A stretch of DNA of 28,017 bases from Elysia marginata. Taxonomy: Eukaryota > Mollusca > Gastropoda > Plakobranchidae. The translations under genes were made by a program, and so were the position numbers. Under the pieces are notes generated by a model, which saw only the letters and a program-made list of their open reading frames with translations, had not been told where the DNA came from and searched no databases. Positions 9,085 through 18,452 of the stretch are shown here, one piece after another (within the stretch, counting starts at the first letter, position 1; each line of letters opens with the position of its first letter). Location of the stretch: the NCBI GenBank assembly GCA_019649035.1, contig BMAT01014017.1:194770-222786 (forward strand). The letters are read 5' to 3'.

Positions 9085-9300
9085 ACTTGAAAGGTGCTCT
9101 CAGGGCTTGGGTCCCAATGACAATTTACGGGCTGCCACCCAGAGACTAGCGGGGATACCATGACTTAGCCTCAGCCGGTCACATTATACTGACACCGACC
9201 CAACCAGTAGGGGCCCGGACTGTGCTCGGCTGTGTTTCGAACCCGCGACCTCTTGGCCACGGAGCGAAGCCACTACCAACTGAGCTATCTAGGCCCCCCC
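9085..9300 (-). mobile_element. tRNA-derived SINE, second family
   Basis: The minus-strand head starts GGCCTAGATAGCTCAGTTGG. Its A box TAGCTCAGTTGG at 9287-9276 is intact, and its B box GGTTCGAAAC at 9242-9233 is nearly intact. The body (GGTTGGGTCGGTGTCAGTAT and onward to about 9085) differs from the SINE at 8225-8502, so these are two families or subfamilies. Both insertions point the same way. The 5' end is preceded on the minus strand by a G run. The left boundary is estimated and no target-site duplication was confirmed. Confidence 0.75.
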
Positions 9301-10158
9301 AGGAAACATTGAGCAGTTAAAAAAAGTTTAACCAGGCCGTTTCAATCGCCACATGCCTCGGGAGCCAAAATTATTCTGAGTTAATAAGCACATTATCGAT
9401 TACAGCTTGTTTTTTTTTTTTATAAATAGGCCATTATTTTCAACGCAAAGCAAAAGATATTTCAAAATCAGCGACAATTTGAAGTAACAAGTTACTTGAT
9501 ATAAACACCAAAACAGTTTTTTTCAATATGGTTTTGCAAGCTGTGATTTAATAAAAATTTTTATAAGATAGTGACAATCCTAACCACGTCATGACGAACA
9601 TCAAAACCCTTTAAAACAGACACACACGCGCGCGCAAATGTTGCCATGGAAACAACAAGCAGAAAGGGCGAACAGCATTCTTTGTATGTCAATAAATCAA
9701 ATGTCTTGAACAGAAATAACAAGCCATTATAACCACGGCGAAAAATACTGTCCCAAGCCTTTTCAGTTAAGATAACAGTAATGTTGTCTCAAACTTCTGA
9801 ACTGAACACAATAAAAGATGTGTTAGGAAGAGGTGCTTTTTAAACAATTACGTGTAATAATTTAGAACATTTCAACAAATCACAGGTGGTTTTCTTAGCA
9901 GGGTGAACAACAACAAAAAATTTAGTGTCAAAAACCAAATCTTTCTCAGATCAGTATATTTTCTTCCCATCTAGGTTACTGCACTAGATTTGAATATGGC
10001 TGAAAAAGTCAAGTTAAAGGTTTGTATCTAATGATATAAAATTGAAGAAAAAGATACTTTGAGAGCAGCCCATTATATTGTATTAGAACTTCGAAGGAGT
10101 CTATTAATTATGCAATCTTAAAAGCATTTTTTCCAGACTTACCAGTTTAGTTTGGAGA
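9301..10158. other. AT-rich non-coding DNA
   Basis: Contains a T run at about 9410-9421, a CACACACGCGCGCG stretch near 9621-9635 and an X-box-like site. No gene was recognised. Confidence 0.5.
9640..9653 (+). promoter_or_regulatory. RFX X-box-like motif
   Basis: GTTGCCATGGAAAC differs by one base from the symmetrical X-box GTTGCCATGGCAAC bound by RFX factors, which drive ciliary genes in animals. No start exon is evident close by, so this is only a motif match. Confidence 0.3.
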
Positions 10159-10360
10159 GGAAAATCGGATCTTGTCTTGACTCGGCAATGCATCTTTTTT
10201 CAAATTGTTGCTTTTAAAATCAAATATGAGGAAACTCTCCAACGTGCGAAGAACCTGCTGGCTTTACATGTCAAGATGTGTGAGTTTTGCACGGATACTT
10301 CATCTTCAACCATTTCTCTCAGTGAAAAATAGATCCTGCGCTGATGCTTCGCCGCGAAAA
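10159..10360 (+). repeat. Diverged duplicated block, copy 1
   Basis: This block is collinear with 10641-10791. Shared parts are GAAAATC..CTTG..GCAA..CTTTTTT, then TTAAAAT.CAAAT with AACGTGC.AAGA, and finally AGATC.T.CG..GATGCTTCG...CGAAAA. It carries an extra ~50 bp in its middle. It may be a local duplication or two copies of an undescribed repeat. The short frames on both strands here are not supported as genes. Confidence 0.5.
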
Positions 10361-10640
10361 CCACACAGAATTTTTTTTCCTGTTTTGTACCTTCTCTCGA
10401 GCGAATTGTCACAAAACATGATAGTCTAATGAGGTTCTCATCACAATACGATCGAAAAGTTAACTTATGTAATTGGCAGTGGGTTAAAATTGGCTTTAAA
10501 ATATAAACACTCGAAAAACACTCGACGTGGGCACCTATTGCTTTTCAACTCAAACTGTTACATCGGTTACGATGCGATTCTGCTTACCACTACGCTTCTC
10601 AAAAACGTTTTCAAATTCACTGTTTTCGTTTGTTGAAGTA

Positions 10641-10791
10641 AAGAAAATCTTGCCTTCGATCAGCAAACACTTTTTTTTAAAGTTTTTGCACTTAAAATTC
10701 AAATTAGGGAAATATTTACAACGTGCAAAGAGCGTTATTGACTATGCTTTGAAAACAATGTAGATCTTCCGTGGATGCTTCGATACGAAAA
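10641..10791 (+). repeat. Diverged duplicated block, copy 2
   Basis: Matches the block at 10159-10360 in the same order and orientation, about 430-480 bp downstream, and lacks the central ~50 bp. The shared islands AACGTGC and GATGCTTCG are the clearest anchors. Confidence 0.5.
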
Positions 10792-10895
10792 TAGATTTTA
10801 TCGTTTGTTGTGTGTTTGTTGTTTATGGCTAAATGTTGGTGTGCTTCCGGATTTATATGGTTGCCTTTGGTGCGATTTAAATCTTCCCGTTTAAG

Positions 10896-10910
10896 TAAGC
10901 GAGTCGCTTA
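10896..10910. repeat. 15-bp palindrome
   Basis: TAAGCGA-G-TCGCTTA has perfect 7-bp arms around one base. It may be a regulatory half-site pair or chance. Confidence 0.45.
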
Positions 10911-10979
10911 GAGAGGTTAAGCAAGGACCTTTTTCATGAAACTTCTTTTATAAGGAGCGTAGTGGCGACTGGTATAACT

Positions 10980-11165
10980 ATGTTTCTCTGAGCGATAAGG
11001 CAGTGGGTGCCCAAGCATCTATAAGTTGAGGCTTCGATTCATACTAAAGGCAGACAATTCCGACATTTCCACGAAAAAGCCTACTTCTCTCCACTACTAA
11101 TTTCATACCTTTAAAATCTTTCATACACTCCTGGTGAGTGTGGATGTCAGGTATGAAATGTCCCA
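10980..11165 (+). mobile_element. Possible SINE with tRNA-like head
   Basis: GGCTTCGATTC at about 11031-11041 resembles a pol III B box, and TAAGGCAGTGGG at about 10998-11009 sits where a degenerate A box would be. Downstream is a body that ends in a strong stem-loop (11100-11159). The A box matches poorly, so the SINE assignment rests mainly on the B box and spacing. The boundaries are approximate. Confidence 0.35.
11100..11159. repeat. Strong two-tier stem-loop
   Basis: ATTTCATACCT (11100-11110) pairs perfectly with AGGTATGAAAT (11149-11159). Inside, ACACTC (11125-11130) pairs with GAGTGT (11136-11141) around a 5-nt loop CTGGT. It could be a structured SINE tail, an RNA hairpin or a palindromic insertion. 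Confidence 0.6.
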
Positions 11166-11241
11166 TTCTCCAGTTCTAGCGCCATATTCCATGAGCAAAT
11201 ACATGTTGCCTAAATCTAATCCAAAGGATTGAATGGTTTTG

Positions 11242-11421
11242 ATAGATCTAGGTCTTCTACTGAGTTAACTAAACTTTCACACTGATAGTTCAGTAGATCT
11301 AGATATAATAGTAAGTAAGCAAAAAGAGCGGCTGTGTGGTAGTCTTTCCCAGAGGAATTTATAGATCTAGGCCTCCTACTGAGTTAACTGAAATTTCACA
11401 CTGCTAAATCTCGATCTAGAT
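11242..11421 (+). repeat. Pair of ~60-bp direct repeats anchored by TAGATCTAG
   Basis: Copy 1 (11242-11304) and copy 2 (11361-11421) share ATAGATCTAGG, CTACTGAGTTAACT, TTTCACACTG and a closing GATCTAGAT. They lie 119 bp apart. The intervening sequence is not repeated, so this is either a two-unit remnant of a tandem array or a duplicated element. Confidence 0.6.
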
Positions 11422-11439
11422 TCTAAAATTAAAGTATAA

Positions 11440-11505
11440 TCTAAGCCTAGATCTAGATCTAGATTAGACTCTAAATTCTAGATGTCGTTAGATCTAGCAC
11501 TCTAG
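11440..11505. repeat. TAGATC-rich palindromic stretch
   Basis: CCTAGATCTAGATCTAGATT and further CTAGAT/TAGATCTAG motifs crowd this stretch. The same octamer TAGATCTA recurs near 7830, 15330 and 24246. It looks like a lineage-typical simple repeat. Confidence 0.5.
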
Positions 11506-11540
11506 ATTTGAAATAAAGAAATAAAAAGATGTTTCGTTTT

Positions 11541-12600
11541 TTCAACATCACGCAGTTTGCGTGTAGGGAGAAAGGAAGTATAGACCATCCAATTCTTGTG
11601 TTTTTGCAGAATGTTTACAAACATCTTGATGAACCTAGAAGTTATTGCAAAATACTGTTCACAGACTATTCCTCTGCTTTTAACCCCATTCAACCACACC
11701 TGGTTATCTGTAAGGTAAGTAAGATGAGACTGAATACAATTTAATAGCATGGATTGTGGACTTTTTAACGAAAACAATATGTCCAATTGCCAAACATTAA
11801 GATAGATAACTGGAAATTTAGTATCTAATGTGATTATAACAAACATAAGGGTACCGCAAGGAGCTGTGTTGTCAGCGTTTTATTCAAAATCTACTTTAAC
11901 GAATGTTTACCCCAAAACACTGACTATACCCATGTACTGAAATTTGCCGATAACACCTCGATTCAAGGTTGAAAGATGGAAATAGTTATAGAGTATACAG
12001 AAAATGTTTTGTTAAATGGTGCGAAGATCACTTTTTGCTTCGAAACGTTAAGAAAACTAACTAGATTATCATTGATTTCAGAAAAGAAAAAACGCCACTG
12101 CGGTTTATTTTTATATATAACGAAGAAGGCGAGGGCGTAGAATCTTATATTAAGTATCTTGGAGTAACTATTGACAACAAGCTAGACTGAATCGCTCTCA
12201 ATATGACTCTTTTAAAGAAATTGAACTCCCGTTTGTATTTTCTACAAAGATTAAACCCATTCCAGTTTGACAAGGCGATCCTTAGTCTCTTCTATAAAAC
12301 AATAATCGAGAGTGTCGTCTGTTTGGAATTGGTTGGTTGAGTAGATGGAGTAGATATTGTAAACAAGAAGATGACAAGAAAAATTGACTTAATTTTAAGG
12401 AAATTTAATAACCTTTGCAATTCAAATTGCGAGTTCCTAAACACGAATTTATTGTATCTTTGTAATACTCAAAGGTAAAATCATATCAATTGTAAAAGAT
12501 AAACACCACATTGTACAGCCTTATTTGTTTCTTTAAACGCTTAGGAAAACCTTTCAGCATTAAATGCAGACCGCTATCGAAAATCGTTCTTACCAACTAC
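11541..12600 (+). pseudogene. Dead reverse transcriptase of copy B
   Basis: Pieces appear in the family order but in shifting frames. QFACREKGSIDHPILVF and ILFTDYSSAFNPIQP come first, with the first catalytic Asp. RVPQGAVLSA follows at about 11848-11877 (family G-x-PQG). Then FADNTS at 11943-11960, where the second Asp of the FADD active site is Asn. After these are WCEDHFLLRNVKKTN and IIDFRKEKTP, then YIKYLGVTIDNKLD at about 12150-12190, LNSRLYFLQRLNPF, and a C-terminal VKDKHH region near 12500. There are several stops, including TGA after IQG and after NKLD, and at least two frameshifts. The first motif block is open for 71 codons from the ATG at 11529, but that ATG lies in truncated context. 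Confidence 0.8.
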
Positions 12601-12794
12601 GATTAAATTGATTTAATTGTTATTAATGCTTTCTAACTTGTAAGTGTTTAAATTAAAGTTAATGTACTATTTTCGAAACTGATGGTTGTGTGCATGTTTT
12701 TTTTGCTTTTATATCTTTTTTTTTATTGCAATAACCGAAACAATATGCCCCTCAAAAGGATAATAAAGATTTATCTTTTCTGATCTTATCTTAT
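11541..12794 (+). mobile_element. CR1/L2-like LINE, 5'-truncated (copy B)
   Basis: It begins within the RT fingers region, runs through the catalytic core, thumb and C-terminal region, then a T-rich 3' untranslated region. It ends AAAGGATAATAAAGATTTATCTTTTCTGATCTTATCTTATT, the same style of 3' end as copy A at 5323. The 5' edge abuts the TAGATC-rich stretch. Because it overlaps copy A in RT content, the two are separate insertions, not halves of one. Confidence 0.8.
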
Positions 12795-14920
12795 TATTAC
12801 TTAACAAAAATCTGTATTGGTTTCCCGATTCTTCTGGTGCGGATATTGTCGAATATCCCCATCATTTATATAGGACTTCACTCAGACAAACAAAGCAACG
12901 GCATCTACACCATGAAAAACGCCAGGAGAGCTAGATATAGGCCTAGTACTTCACTCTCAAGACGATCCCAAGAGGGTCCAAATACACAAAATTGATCACA
13001 AGTACTTCTGAGCCTGGGTACCCCAAGGAGTTCGCCCATAACTATATAGACTGGAGAGCGGGGCTCGAGCTGCCTCGCACGCTAATACACTGCCGGAAAC
13101 GTGTCGGTCACAGAGGGTTGAGCTGCCATGCCAAAACAGTCAAGTTCGGCGCTGCGTCCTTGACAACGAAGGCGATATGTAGACCATACGTCCAAATTTT
13201 GTTTACGCAGTGCTCATTGTTAATACATAGTTTTTTTGTATATATATATTTCATATTTGTAAAGTAGTAATTTGACAGCTTGAATATATTATATTTTGAT
13301 TGTAATTAATTCATTGACTGTCAAAGCATACGAAAGCTACGAATAAGTTACAATCATAACCGAACAAGTAAAAAAAAGGGGGAAAAAACCAATTCAATCA
13401 GTTTTTTATTAGGCCAAAAGCCAGTTCACCAATAAAGAACAACATTCAATTTTGTACAGTTTGCAAGTACAGTTATCAAGTACAAACACCAATATTGTTA
13501 GATACATACACGCTTGTACTACGCAGCCGAAAACTCTCATTCACGTGACATTCTTCGTATACTCTCTCAAAACCCTTGTACATAAAGCAGACACAATTTT
13601 ATATTATTGTTCATTCTTAGTCTTAAAAAAGTTGACACATTTAAACATACTTGGTGTCTCCTCAAGCTTTTCACGCTTTATTAAATTAAACAATGGTATT
13701 CATCCTCAACTTTTCCCAGCCGCTTCATGATTTTTCATTTACAGGTACTCTTTGTGCCCCGACCTACTCCGCTTTACATAAAATGCATGCAGACTAAGAC
13801 GAATTCCACTGAAGGAAATTCTGTCCGCTTTTTCACATACACTCAAATAAATTATATGTCATAACATAAGGACGACTTAATATACATTATTATACAATCT
13901 GTAACTACTGCTACCTTCAACATGAGCCCACCAGTCCTGCAAATATATATCTGTAGTTTGTTGTCTAAAAACAGACAGAAACTACGATTCATTATCAACA
14001 CGCTAATTAATGCAGGCATACTGTAATCTACACTTTATCCAAAACATCTCTAACAAGCGTTGCCCAAGTCGTAAAATTTGTTTTTTTTTCAAGAGACAAT
14101 TTCAATAACTGGTCGTACACTGACGATGGAAAAAGACTTTTGCTATCAGTACAAGTTTTAAACCAAATTTATGACACTAACGTTTCGTTGAACAAATAAT
14201 GGGAAAACTCCTCGTTCACCGTACACAAAAACTAGGAATGCTACTTTTTGCACAAAGAATTGATTTTAGGAATGACCCATAATAAAATCTTTCGATAGGA
14301 TGTGCTTTAATAGATTAAACCAGACCACAAACTTTAGAGATCAACGCGATAGCGTTTATTTACAAGTGACTTACATTACAGTAAAATAGCTCGAGTTTGG
14401 CTAGCCAGCACTTGCTGACTGCTTTAACTCTTTTTATGGGGCTATTCCATTGTGAAGCTCTCTTGAGTGTGAAAATGCAAAAGTTTTACCCTACAACTTA
14501 CAAGCTCTTTTGCGAGTTGGTGAGTTCAGTACAACAACTTCAGGTGTTTGAGTACAGACTACTAGTTTAAATTATTTGTAAATTTACTTTTTTAAAGAAA
14601 ATACTCTTAACTACTCTTAGTTTCGTCAGTAATGCTTTTTCTAATTCAAAATAATGCATAATTAGCACGGGACTCTATTTTTTCTTCAAATCAGATAAAA
14701 TTTTTCACTGTTGAAATCGTAACATTTATAAAATACTCCAAGCCCTTCACACCATTGAAAAAAGACACTTTTACGAACATAACTTAATAAAACCTAATCA
14801 TAAGGCCTACACGTACAACAATTGAACCTAGATCTATGTACGACAGTTTTAAAGGCGATAGAACCAGGTCCAGCTGTTCTAGATGCTAATCCTGTCGTAG
14901 ATCCAGACTCAGATGTAGAC
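12795..14920. other. Non-coding DNA with one GC-rich islet
   Basis: Positions about 12990-13175 are clearly GC-richer than the surroundings and hold a 91-codon plus-strand frame (12992-13267) with no motif I recognise. Its last third is hydrophobic and AT-driven. I could not assign the islet to a transposon or a host exon. The rest (13.2-14.9 kb) is AT-rich without visible features. Confidence 0.45.
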
Positions 14921-15075
14921 AAGATAAGATAAGATAAAAAGATAAGAATAGCGTCATTCATCCCATCATGGGAAATTCATATACACCTAGTTCAATTCTC
15001 AAAAAGAGGAGGAGGAAATCAAGACAAAAAACTTAGGACCTTAAGAATGAGAGCTATAGATCATAGGGGAGAATA
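14921..15075 (-). mobile_element. 3' end of a LINE (minus strand)
   Basis: Read on the minus strand, a T-rich untranslated region is followed by GTATATGAATTTCCCATGATGGGATGAATGACG and closing (TTATC)n repeats (14947-14921). The hairpin TCCCAT/ATGGGA at 14961-14973 just before the tail is a familiar arrangement in L2/CR1-like LINE 3' ends. Only the tail is present. A SINE that borrowed the LINE tail is an alternative. Confidence 0.55.
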
Positions 15076-17377
15076 AAAAAGGAAAGAGGGGTGAAATAAG
15101 GAGAATAAATGAGGGGGAGGCGATGGGGGTAAACTCAACGACAATTTAAGACGGAAAGAGGATGAGTCTACCCAAAGTGAAAGAAGAAGTCAAACTGATT
15201 ATTATGCTAGATAAATTGATAGAATGTATGAAGACAAAAAGAAAGAATGGCAACCTAATTGATAGTGAGTCCATTATTACATTCTTTGCTAAAAGCATAT
15301 AATCAGCAAGATTTAGACAATACAGAGACCTAGATCTAGATTTCACAGACCAGACTTCGGATCTACTATCCTATGTTCTCACCAGTGCTCAAGGGGAACT
15401 ACTCGGAACGAAATTTTAAGATATAATTATAGAACAGTGCCATAGGCATGGCGGGCCAACCCCTTGCTTCAAACACGAACAAAATGGCTGCCCCGCTCTC
15501 CCGCCCATAAATAAGTTAACTCCTTTGGGTACCCTAAAAACATTGACGCAAAGAGAAGAGCATAGTATACCTCCATCTCAGAAATAAAACAGCAAAGGCT
15601 GCGAAATGATAAGGTATTGCTGACGGAAGACTTAAGGTCCAGTAACCGTGGACCGAATAAAATAGTCGCTGACCCAAGTAATAGTAATTTTTGCGATACT
15701 TGAATTTGTGCAATCTTGTTACTAGTAAAATAGTTTCTTAAAAAATTTTGAATGGAAATAGATGCTTACATTGGCGATCTGACGAAAATCCATTGTTATC
15801 AATTAATGAACTCACTGCTTTAAATATATATTTTTTTTTGTTTCAACTCCTAAGTATGCATATAAATGTTTTAGTGTTTTTTAGATCAATATTGAATAAG
15901 GTTTTTAGATGGAGCTACAAAATAATAGCAAAGAACTGTTAAAAAGACCTTCGTTTTGTATCTAGAGTGCTTTTTTTAAAGTTATTACAATGCTCAAATC
16001 TCCTCTTTCAAAGATGGTATGGCGTGACAAGACATAACACTCGCTATTTGGCATCTTAAAAAATATGCGTGTATCGCCACACCCCGTCGAGAATGTGGTC
16101 ATTGCACATTGGTTTTGTTAAGACCTAAAACAACGTAAACAAAGCGTTCTTTTTTCACTTTTCGGGAAAGAGAATCTATCAACTTGATTAATCCGTAGAT
16201 GTTTGATATGTACAATACACTGCCACTTCATGATTAAGCTTTATTGCCATCTTCCGGTTTTAACCACAATGAATGTTTTTTTTTTATTGTCACAATACTC
16301 CCATCGAGCATGTACAACCACTTAACTCTAGATTAAGACTACAAATTAGACAATTTGATACAGCTTTTATGGAAATTGAAACAAGACAAAAAGATGTTTA
16401 TTTGCCTTTGCGAATTGTGGAGAAATCTAAGACATATTCATTTTTATCTAAAAGATGCAACTTTTGCTTATTCGAGGCGTATTACTTTCTCGTACAAAAT
16501 GTAAGTCTGAACTATAGAAAAGAAATTAATGCTCTCAATACGCTTTGCATACCCCGCCATCAGTACATATTGGCGATACCTTAGTCATAAACACACGCAG
16601 AAAAAGTTCACCCGTCTACATTATATGTTTTACCTATTGCACGTTACTTTTTCTGATATGAAGGAAAAGTTTCATGCATAAGAAATTAAAGAGCTGAAGA
16701 CAAAAGTAGTAAGATCGTAAAATCATAGTTATAGAGCTTTTTAAGTATTTAAAGGTTATGGCGCCTACATTTCTCATTGGTGCAAAGGATGAGGGGACGA
16801 ATGATTTTGGAAGCCTCTCAGTTTTTGTCTATGGTTGTAGAGTATTTCCACTGCGAACTGATAGTATGCGTTGAATCTTTTAGGAAAGTTTAACTTTATT
16901 CACAGCATGTTTTTCATATATATAGTGGAGGAAGTTTCCTATTCGTTTACATAAAATTACAACATGCCCTGTCACCCTCACACTCGTGACTAAATACGAA
17001 CGATCTGTTGAATGTTTCCTTGGATGCGATTTGTATCTTCTTAGCACAATGCGCATGCAAACCATTGGCATCCAAAATAATCTTTAGTTTATAATTTCAC
17101 GGCAAAGTAAAAGAATGGGGTTTTACCCTAAGGAGTCGAAATACAAAATTTTTGTTGATTTTCAAATGTCTATGATACAATAAGATAGAACTGTTGGAAG
17201 TATTTGTGGCTTAAAACTGCCCGTGCAAATTTAGCATTGATGGTATAATGGATGCTGATTCTTCCGCTGTCAGGGCGAGAAAACTGTGTACACATACTTG
17301 GCTTTGAAAAAGTCGATAATTATTGATATTCTCGCTTTTCTTGGTCGCCGTTCTCTCTCATTTTTGTCTCATTCTCT
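15076..17377. other. AT-rich non-coding DNA
   Basis: No supported gene. AAAATGGCTGCC at 15481-15492 in a short GC-rich stretch resembles a YY1/initiator motif. The open frames at 16273-16584 (plus) and 16880-17071 (minus) contain no recognisable motif. Confidence 0.45.
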
Positions 17378-17406
17378 GTTTGTCTGTCTGTCTGTCTCTC
17401 TCTCTT
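17378..17406. repeat. (TCTG)n/(TC)n tract
   Basis: TGTTTGTCTGTCTGTCTGTC is followed by TCTCTCTCTC. As pyrimidine-rich sequence it also provides the polypyrimidine tract for the possible acceptor at 17431-17432. Confidence 0.85.
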
Positions 17407-17432
17407 GTTGTCCATTCTGTTATGCCTTCAAG

Positions 17433-17529
17433 ACATTTTCTCGGCCTTATCAACCACCCAAGACTTAAGAATGGTTCGAGTTCTGTGAGTAAACCAGCCC
17501 CACCCTTAGATCTTTTGATTAGGATTAAG
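17433..17529 (+). CDS. Candidate host internal exon, unidentified
   Basis: A long pyrimidine tract and CCTTCAAG (AG at 17431-17432) precede a 97-bp segment that ends at a textbook AAG|GTGAGT donor (GT at 17530-17531). The frame enters in phase 2 and leaves in phase 0. It reads HFLGLINHPRLKNGSS and then SVSKPAPPLDLLIRIK, with no stop for 32 codons. I recognise no domain. A second GTGAGT lies inside at 17486-17491. The next candidate exon (17764-17978) is open only if entered in phase 1, so the two do not join as drawn. They may belong to alternative transcripts, or one of them may be wrong. Confidence 0.25.
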
Positions 17530-17763
17530 GTGAGTTACATACATGAATAAAGATCTGTAGAGTTCGACTAACGGTTGGTTACATAACAACTGTACAGGCG
17601 AGTTTGTTCCTCACCTGTACATCATTGACTTCTATTTAATCTACCAAAAGCACCTGCTCATGACTAACTTACCAAGCTCAACTCACTCTAAAAATATTCA
17701 CCTGCACTCAAAGAAAGTGGCCACCCCGCCACTTTCTCGTTTTCCTCCGTGTTCTAACTTCAG

Positions 17764-17978
17764 CAAATAACGATTCCTTTTCCCCACCCATTATAACTCT
17801 ACGTATGCCCGCTCACACCATCATCAAAGTGGAGATCAAAGAGGCGGAGGATTGTGCATGCTTGCACCAGACGAACCATTCAGCCTTTGAACCTGGAGTG
17901 AGTCAATATCGGGAATCTCCCATCTCAGCGAGTGGAGTTTTAGACGAGAGCTACCTGTATGAACCGTGCCTAGCATAA
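17764..17978 (+). CDS. Candidate host terminal exon, unidentified
   Basis: The segment follows CTTTCTCGTTTTCCTCCGTG...CTAACTTCAG, a good polypyrimidine tract and AG at 17762-17763. It is open in one frame only (phase 1 entry) for 70 codons, ending in TAA at 17976-17978. From the internal ATG at 17805 it reads MPAHTIIKVEIKEAED, then CACLHQTNHSAFEPG, and closes SGVLDESYLYEPCLA. Codon composition looks coding and GC is raised. IKVE fits the SUMOylation consensus, and the acidic, Tyr-containing tail would suit a transcription factor or signalling protein, but that is conjecture. A consensus GTGAGT at 17898-17903 gives an alternative donor. The polyadenylation signal is unclear; the nearest candidate is ATTAAA near 18092. 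Confidence 0.3.
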
Positions 17979-18221
17979 CATCAGAACACCTGGGGCCTTT
18001 GTTTTCCTTCCTGGTGATATCTCAATATCTAAAAGCCTTAAAAGTGTCATTGTTTATGAAATTAAGAATGAACAACCAAATCAAACTCGACATTAAACGA
18101 TTATAAAAAATAACAAAATGGTTTAATTACATAAGTAAGCCCAGTTGTGTTTTTGGAACAATTGTGTTTTCTATCAATGTCAGGTGTATCGGACAAAAAC
18201 TTACGCTTCTCTCTCTCGCAA

Positions 18222-18241
18222 ACACACATATTAATGTGTGT
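18222..18241. repeat. 20-bp palindrome
   Basis: ACACACAT-ATTA-ATGTGTGT has perfect 8-bp arms beside a TCTC tract. It probably derives from CA/TG repeats. Confidence 0.5.
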
Positions 18242-18255
18242 GAGTTATTGCTGAG

Positions 18256-18452
18256 ATGTTGGCTGCAGTATCTGTGAGGAGAATGCTAGACTTTCATAAC
18301 ACAAGAAACCAATTGCTTCTGCAGGAAAGTAAGTAAAATCGATCTTTAGTCACGGTTTTTATGCTCTTTATTTATCCTTACTCGTTCTCTCTCTCTCTCT
18401 TTCTCTATCTCTATCAGAGTGCCCCTCACTGTCTTTTGATTCCTGCGTATAG
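18256..18452 (+). CDS. Candidate short two-exon frame, speculative
   Basis: An ATG at 18256 opens MLAAVSVRRMLDFHNTRNQL and reaches a consensus donor GAAA|GTAAGT (GT at 18329-18330). A CT-rich tract and CTATCAG follow, with the acceptor at 18416-18417. Splicing the 89-nt intron keeps the frame and adds KCPSLSFDSCV before TAG at 18450-18452, for 35 residues in all. The good donor/acceptor pair is the main support. The ATG may instead be internal to an exon that starts further upstream. The terminal SCV would fit a class I PDZ ligand, but with so short a peptide this is weak. The separate frame at 18361-18543 starts inside the putative intron and is dominated by the CT tract. Confidence 0.15.

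Noticed and set aside
9233-9300. Functional tRNA gene
   Set aside because: The A and B boxes are good, but the acceptor and anticodon arms do not pair properly and a SINE body follows. It is a SINE head.
11502-11846. 114-codon minus frame
   Set aside because: It is antisense to the recognisable reverse transcriptase motifs of LINE copy B.
15481-15492. YY1/initiator-like AAAATGGCTGCC as a promoter
   Set aside because: One mismatch from the consensus and no start exon or supporting motif nearby.
16273-16584. 103-codon plus frame, with a GTAAGT inside near 16502
   Set aside because: No motif, no good acceptor or start context, and AT-driven composition. I keep it as unsupported rather than call a gene.
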